DNA of 9,242 nucleotides, from assembly GCA_046593925.1 (NCBI GenBank), contig JBKJQN010000018.1, forward strand, positions 1 to 9,242, read 5' to 3'. This stretch comes from JAYVYM01 sp046593925 (GTDB lineage: Bacteria > Actinomycetota > Actinomycetes > Mycobacteriales > SCTD01). Both the position numbers and the translations under genes were made by a program. The notes below the pieces were generated by a model. The model saw only the letters and a program-made list of their open reading frames with translations. It was not told the origin of the DNA and did no database searches. Shown here in pieces: positions 5,546-9,242 of the stretch. How positions within the stretch are numbered: the first letter of the stretch is position 1; every line of letters starts with the position of its first letter.

Positions 5546-7219
5546 TCAGCCGGTGACGGCGCCCTGGGCAGCGGAGCCCACGAGCTTGGCGTACTTGCCG
5601 AGTACGCCGGTGGTGTAGCGGGGCTCCAGCGGCTTCCAGCCGGCCCGCCTACGCTCGAGCTCGGCCGGCTCGACCAGCAGGTCGAGTCGGCCGGCGGCGA
5701 GGTCCAGCCGGATGCGGTCGCCGTCCTGGACCAGCGCGATCGGGCCCCCGTCGCAGGCCTCCGGTGCGACGTGGCCGACGCACAGCCCGGTCGTCCCGCC
5801 GGAGAAGCGGCCGTCGGTGAGCAGCAGCACATCCTTGCCCAGGCCGGCGCCCTTGATGGCCCCGGTGACCATCAGCATCTCGCGCATGCCGGGACCGCCC
5901 TTGGGCCCTTCGTACCGGATGACGCAGACGTCGTCCTTCACGAGCGTGCCGTCGACGAGCGCGTCCATGCAGCCCTGCTCGCCGTCGAACACCCGTGCAA
6001 CGCCCTCGAAGACGGCCTCGTCGAAGCCCGCGCTCTTCACGACCGCGCCGTCGGGGGCCAGCGACCCGTGCAGGATGGAGATGCCGCCGGTGCGGTGGAT
6101 CGGATTGCTCATCGCGCGCAGCACCTTGCCGTCCAGGTCCGGCGGGGCGATGTCGGCAAGGTTCTCGGCCATCGTCCGGCCGGTCACCGTCAGGCAGTCG
6201 CCGTGCAGCAGCCCGGCGTCGAGCAGCGCGCGCATCACCACCGGGACCCCGCCGATCCGGTCGATGTCGGTCATCACGTACCGGCCGAAGGGCTTCACGT
6301 CGGCCAGGTGCGGCACCCGCGCACCGATCCGGCTGAAGTCGTCGTAGGACAGCTCGACGCGCGCCTCGTGCGCGATGGCCAGCAGGTGCAGCACCGCGTT
6401 GGTCGAGCCGCCTAGCGCCATGACGACGGTGATGGCGTTCTCGAAGGCGTCCTTCGTGAGGATCTGGCGGGCCGTGGTGCCGGCGTCCACCAGCCGGACG
6501 ACGGCCTCGCCCGAGGCCACGGCGTACGCGTCACGGCGGCGGTCGACGGCGGGCGGAGCGGCGCTGCCAGGCAGCGACATACCTAGCGCCTCGGCCGCGC
6601 TGGCCATCGTGTTGGCGGTGTACATCCCACCGCAGGCGCCCTCCCCGGGGCAGGTCGCCTTCTCGATGCGGATCAGCTCGTCGCGGGTGATCAGGCCGCG
6701 GGCACACGCACCGACACCCTCGAAGACGTCGATGATCGTCAGGTCGCGGCCGTCGAGGTGGCCGGGCAGCGTCGAGCCGGCGTAGAGGAACACGGCAGCC
6801 AGGTCCAGCCGCGCGGCCGCCATCAGCATCCCGGGCAGCGACTTGTCGCAGCCCGCCAGCAGCACCGAGCCGTCCAGCCGCTCGGCGAACATCACGGTCT
6901 CGACGGAGTCGGCGATGACCTCGCGCGACACCAGTGAGGCGCGCATCCCCTCGTGCCCCATCGAGATGCCGTCGGAGACCGAGATGGTGCCGAACTCCAT
7001 CGGGAACCCGCCGGCCGCCCGCACCCCCTGCTTGGCGGCCTTCGCCAGCCGGTCCAGCGACAGGTTGCACGGGGTGATCTCGTTCCAGGACGACGCAACG
7101 CCGATCTGCGGCTTGCTCATGTCGTCGTCGGTCATCCCGATGGCGCGGAGCATCGCCCGGGCAGGGGCGCGGTGGTCGCCCTCGGTCACATCGGTGCTGC
7201 GGGGCTTGCGGGTGCTCAC
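5546..7219 (-). CDS. ilvD: Dihydroxyacid dehydratase
   Basis: IlvD dehydrates 2,3-dihydroxyisovalerate and 2,3-dihydroxy-3-methylvalerate to the 2-keto acids, the third common step of valine and isoleucine synthesis. The 557-residue length is typical of the short IlvD form. The three iron-sulfur cluster cysteines are Cys51 (TPCNL), Cys124 (AGCDKS) and Cys196 (GEGACGGMYTANTM). Asp125 and Lys126, the Mg2+-side residues with Lys normally carbamylated, follow Cys124, and the probable catalytic Ser473 is in GRFSGG. The GTG start is supported by AGGTGG eight bases upstream (7228-7233) and the family N-terminus. The gene points the same way as ilvBNC but is 297 bases away, with its own promoter and a separate promoter for ilvB between them, so it is probably co-regulated rather than co-transcribed. 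In M. tuberculosis ilvD lies elsewhere. Confidence 0.97.
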   Translation of the reverse strand: MSTRKPRSTDVTEGDHRAPARAMLRAIGMTDDDMSKPQIGVASSWNEITPCNLSLDRLAKAAKQGVRAAGGFPMEFGTISVSDGISMGHEGMRASLVSREVIADSVETVMFAERLDGSVLLAGCDKSLPGMLMAAARLDLAAVFLYAGSTLPGHLDGRDLTIIDVFEGVGACARGLITRDELIRIEKATCPGEGACGGMYTANTMASAAEALGMSLPGSAAPPAVDRRRDAYAVASGEAVVRLVDAGTTARQILTKDAFENAITVVMALGGSTNAVLHLLAIAHEARVELSYDDFSRIGARVPHLADVKPFGRYVMTDIDRIGGVPVVMRALLDAGLLHGDCLTVTGRTMAENLADIAPPDLDGKVLRAMSNPIHRTGGISILHGSLAPDGAVVKSAGFDEAVFEGVARVFDGEQGCMDALVDGTLVKDDVCVIRYEGPKGGPGMREMLMVTGAIKGAGLGKDVLLLTDGRFSGGTTGLCVGHVAPEACDGGPIALVQDGDRIRLDLAAGRLDLLVEPAELERRRAGWKPLEPRYTTGVLGKYAKLVGSAAQGAVTG

Positions 7220-7254
7220 GGGCGGGCCACCTCGGAGTCGCGGGGAGGGCTCCG

Positions 7255-7283
7255 ACCTTACGCGTCACAGCAGCGGGTGACAG
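7255..7283 (-). promoter_or_regulatory. Probable promoter of ilvD
   Basis: The minus strand has CTGTCA (7283-7278, four of six matches to TTGACA), a 17-base spacer and TAAGGT (7260-7255), which keeps the T1, A2 and T6 of the -10 consensus. The transcript would start near 7248, giving a leader of about 30 bases that contains the AGGTGG ribosome site. There is no room for an attenuator. Confidence 0.5.
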
Positions 7284-7292
7284 GCTCAAGCC

Positions 7293-7667
7293 GTGCAGCG
7301 CGTGCGCTTCGGCCCCGACCGGATCCTGTTGTTCCCGGTGCTGGTCTTCCTGCTCGGCGCGCTGCCCGCGGCAGGTTCGAACGTGCTGCTCCTGCCGCTG
7401 CTGCTGCTCCCGCTGGGTGCGGCCGGCTGGGTCGTCCGGGCCCGCGTCGTCGTCGACGACCGCGGGCTGCTGGTGTGCAACGGCCTGCGGGCCCGGACCC
7501 ACCCGTGGTCGTCGGTGTCGGGTGTCGACGTCCCACGCCGCGGACCGGTTCGGCTGCTCCGCAGTGGCACCCGGGCAGTGCCGATGACCGCCCTGCCGCG
7601 GCACCGGCTGCGCGAACTGCTGGCGCTGGCGCCAGTCAACGACTCCCCCGACGCCGCCTCGGCCTAG
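7293..7667 (+). CDS. Small membrane protein with PH-like domain (Cfp6-like)
   Basis: The protein has 124 residues. Two hydrophobic segments, about 12-28 and 31-48, are separated by a short turn and form a likely membrane hairpin. A beta-rich stretch follows at about 50-112 (RVVVDDRGLLVCNGLRARTHPWSSV and onward), with the ordering seen in bacterial PH-domain proteins. In M. tuberculosis a small PH-like protein, Cfp6 (Rv3004), lies next to ilvB1, so position and architecture both suggest a Cfp6 relative; this is by recall and not by alignment. The GTG start is 73 bases from the divergent ilvD start and has no clear Shine-Dalgarno, so it may be leaderless. The molecular function of the family is not established. 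It is probably co-transcribed with the hydrolase 10 bases downstream. Confidence 0.72.
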   Translation: MQRVRFGPDRILLFPVLVFLLGALPAAGSNVLLLPLLLLPLGAAGWVVRARVVVDDRGLLVCNGLRARTHPWSSVSGVDVPRRGPVRLLRSGTRAVPMTALPRHRLRELLALAPVNDSPDAASA

Positions 7668-7677
7668 CGTCCGCCGG

Positions 7678-8553
7678 GTGCCCCGAACCTTCGACGTCCG
7701 CAGTGCGGACGGCACCGTCGTACGGGGCTGGCGCGGCGACGGCGAGGGCATCCCGGTCCTGCTGAGCAACGGCCTGGGCACGGTCCCGCAGGCCTGGCCG
7801 GCGCTGATCGCTCCCGACAGCGGCTACGACGTCGTCTCCTGGTACTACCGCGGCACCTTCGGCACGGCTCGCCCGGCCGACCCGTCGCGGGTTCGGGTCG
7901 AGGACCACGTCGACGACGCCCTCGCGGTGCTCGACGCGGCAGGCATCGAGCAGGCGCTGGTCGCCTGCTGGTCGATCGGCGTGAACGCCGCGTTCGCGCT
8001 GGCCGAGCGGCACCCCGACCGGGTCGCCGGCCTGCTCGCGGTCGCCGGCGTACCGGGCGGGACCTTCGCCACCATGGGCGCGCCCTGGCGGGTGCCGCGC
8101 CGGCTGCGACGCCCGATCGCGACCGCGGCCGCCCGGGGGGTGCAGGCCGTGGGTCCGGCGCTCACCTGGCTGGCGCCGAAGGTGCCGATCGGTCCCCGAG
8201 CCGCCTGGCTGCTGACACACACCGGGATCATCGGCCGGACGGCGCGGCAGGACGTGCTGGTGCCGATGCTGAGCGAGTTCCTCGTGCAGGACTGGGGCTG
8301 GTACATGCACCTGGCGCTGGCAGCGAGCCGGCACGAGGCGATGGACCTGGCGTTCGTACGCTGCCCGACGACCCTGCTGGCGGGCGAGTCGGACGTACTG
8401 ACGTCGATGCACGACGTCGTCGGGGCCGCCTCGAAGATCGCGGATGCGCGGATCAGCGTCCTACCGGGTACGCACTTCCTGCCGCTGGAGCACCCCGAGC
8501 TCATCCAGGTCGCGCTCGGCGAGCTTGCGGCCCGCACGCCACTGCGCCGCTGA
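7678..8553 (+). CDS. Alpha/beta hydrolase
   Basis: The 291-residue protein has the alpha/beta-hydrolase order. An oxyanion-side SNGLG (30-34) replaces the usual HG. WYYRGTFG (55-62) replaces the usual DxRGxGxS. A nucleophile elbow CWSIG (97-101) has Ser99, and a long Arg/Pro-rich cap lies at about 130-205. The acid is probably Asp239 in GESD, and His266 lies in PGTHFLPLEHPE. The catalytic triad is therefore present although the first elbow glycine is Cys. The substrate cannot be told; relatives include esterases, lipases and epoxide or haloperoxidase-like enzymes. There is no signal peptide or membrane segment, so it is cytoplasmic. The GTG start is 10 bases after the preceding stop and has no good ribosome site, which suggests coupling to the upstream gene. 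Confidence 0.85.
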   Translation: MPRTFDVRSADGTVVRGWRGDGEGIPVLLSNGLGTVPQAWPALIAPDSGYDVVSWYYRGTFGTARPADPSRVRVEDHVDDALAVLDAAGIEQALVACWSIGVNAAFALAERHPDRVAGLLAVAGVPGGTFATMGAPWRVPRRLRRPIATAAARGVQAVGPALTWLAPKVPIGPRAAWLLTHTGIIGRTARQDVLVPMLSEFLVQDWGWYMHLALAASRHEAMDLAFVRCPTTLLAGESDVLTSMHDVVGAASKIADARISVLPGTHFLPLEHPELIQVALGELAARTPLRR

Positions 8554-8559
8554 CCCCGG

Positions 8560-8590
8560 TCCCGTTGCCGTGCCCGGATAGCGGCCGGGA
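8560..8590 (+). terminator. Weak hairpin after the hydrolase gene
   Basis: TCCCG (8560-8564) pairs with CGGGA (8586-8590), and GCCG (8567-8570) with CGGC (8582-8585) after a TT bulge, around an 11-base loop. It begins seven bases after the stop. There is no T-run, so it is only a possible terminator. Confidence 0.3.
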
Positions 8591-8664
8591 ACAGGATGCG
8601 GCGTCACAGGGCCACAGCCGGGCGGCTCCGCGGCGGCGGGCGGCTGCCGTGGCCGAGGTCGACA

Positions 8665-9242
8665 ATGTGCCGCATGGCCGCGTACCACCCACGACCACCT
8701 GACGCTGCGCTGTCCCTCGCCGTCCTCGTGCTGCTCGCGCTCGGTGGCTGCAGCAGCGTTTCGCCGACCGGGGTGCCCGCCCCGCCCGCGCGTTCCGGCC
8801 GCCCCGCCGCCCCCGCGGCCCCGACGGTGCTGGCGAGTGGCCTGGTCGCCCCGTGGGGCCTGGCGTTCCTGCCGGGCGGCGACGCGCTGGTCAGCGAACG
8901 CGACAGCGCCCGGGTGCTGCGCATCCCCGCCCTCGGTGGCGCACCGGTCGAGGTCGCCCGGGTCGCCGAGACCCGGCCGGCCGGCGAAGGCGGGCTGCTC
9001 GGCCTGGCGGTGAGCCCCTCGTACGCCGTCGACTCACTGGTCTACGCCTACGTCACGACGGCCACCGACAACCGGATCGTGCGGTTCCGACTCGGCGGGC
9101 CGGCCCAGCCGGTACTCACCGGGATCCCCAAGGGCACCATCCACAACGGCGGTCGGATGACCTTCGGTCCCGACGGCAACCTCTATGTCGGCACCGGGGA
9201 CACCGGTGATCGGGCGCTCGCGCAGGACCCGGGCTCCCTCGG
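8665..9242 (+). CDS. LppZ-like lipoprotein with glucose/sorbosone dehydrogenase fold (3' end outside the window)
   Basis: The first 192 codons are present. Residues 16-29 form a hydrophobic signal ending in the lipobox LGGC, with the lipid-bearing Cys29, so the mature protein is membrane-anchored outside the cell. A Pro/Ala-rich linker follows (about 33-52), then the start of a beta-propeller: SGLVAPWGLAFLPGG (58-72), GEGGLLGLAVSP (108-119), NRIVRF (136-141) and HNGGRMTFGPDGNLYVGTGD (160-179). His160 corresponds to the active-site base of PQQ-dependent soluble glucose dehydrogenases. Whether PQQ is bound cannot be judged from this half. The ATG at 8665 is preferred over 8674 because GAGG (8655-8658) lies six bases upstream. 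LppZ (Rv3006), a lipoprotein of this fold, sits near ilvB1 in M. tuberculosis, so orthology is likely. The native substrate is unknown. Confidence 0.85.
   Translation, partial: MCRMAAYHPRPPDAALSLAVLVLLALGGCSSVSPTGVPAPPARSGRPAAPAAPTVLASGLVAPWGLAFLPGGDALVSERDSARVLRIPALGGAPVEVARVAETRPAGEGGLLGLAVSPSYAVDSLVYAYVTTATDNRIVRFRLGGPAQPVLTGIPKGTIHNGGRMTFGPDGNLYVGTGDTGDRALAQDPGSL

Noticed and set aside
7220..7292. A separate clear promoter for the PH-like gene.
   Set aside because: The best match (CAGGCT at 7281-7286, six bases before the GTG) has no convincing -35 partner and overlaps the ilvD -35 box.

Overview
The window is very GC-rich DNA with GTG starts, tight gene packing and an ilvB-ilvN-ilvC order typical of Actinomycetota (high-GC Gram-positives). 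The order ilvC-ilvN-ilvB, then a small PH-like membrane protein, then further along a lipoprotein of the sorbosone/glucose dehydrogenase fold, resembles the Mycobacterium tuberculosis ilvC-ilvN-ilvB1-cfp6-Rv3005c-lppZ neighbourhood. Genus and order cannot be fixed from this stretch.

Layout. (1) 1-1872, plus strand: a 9-base tandem repeat touches the start of a secreted zinc-metalloprotease-like protein with four C-terminal DUF4214-type repeats. A strong hairpin lies in the 62-base convergent gap after it. (2) 1885-5248, minus strand: ilvB-ilvN-ilvC, encoding the acetohydroxyacid synthase large and small subunits and ketol-acid reductoisomerase. ilvB and ilvN overlap by one base, and ilvN and ilvC are 35 bases apart. 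(3) 5249-5545, a 297-base regulatory region. On the minus strand it holds, in transcription order, a weak hairpin after ilvD, a perfect 16-base palindrome, a promoter with a consensus -35 box, a tiny GTG-start reading frame encoding MRCLLVVP, a long hairpin that begins on its stop codon, and an intrinsic-terminator-like hairpin before the ilvB ribosome site. This reads as a branched-chain amino acid transcription attenuator. (4) 5546-7219, minus strand: ilvD, dihydroxyacid dehydratase, with its own promoter. (5) 7293-9242, plus strand, divergent from ilvD: a Cfp6-like PH-domain membrane protein, an alpha/beta hydrolase 10 bases downstream, and the first 192 codons of an LppZ-like lipoprotein cut by the window edge.

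Together ilvB/ilvN, ilvC and ilvD encode the first three steps of the common valine/isoleucine pathway (valine: pyruvate to acetolactate to dihydroxyisovalerate to ketoisovalerate; isoleucine by the parallel steps). IlvN provides feedback control, and the leader upstream of ilvB probably couples transcription to Leu/Val-tRNA charging. The three plus-strand genes beyond ilvD are envelope or unassigned functions with no clear link to the pathway beyond conserved proximity. The most interesting part is the compact control region at 5281-5429. The enzymes themselves look ordinary and intact.
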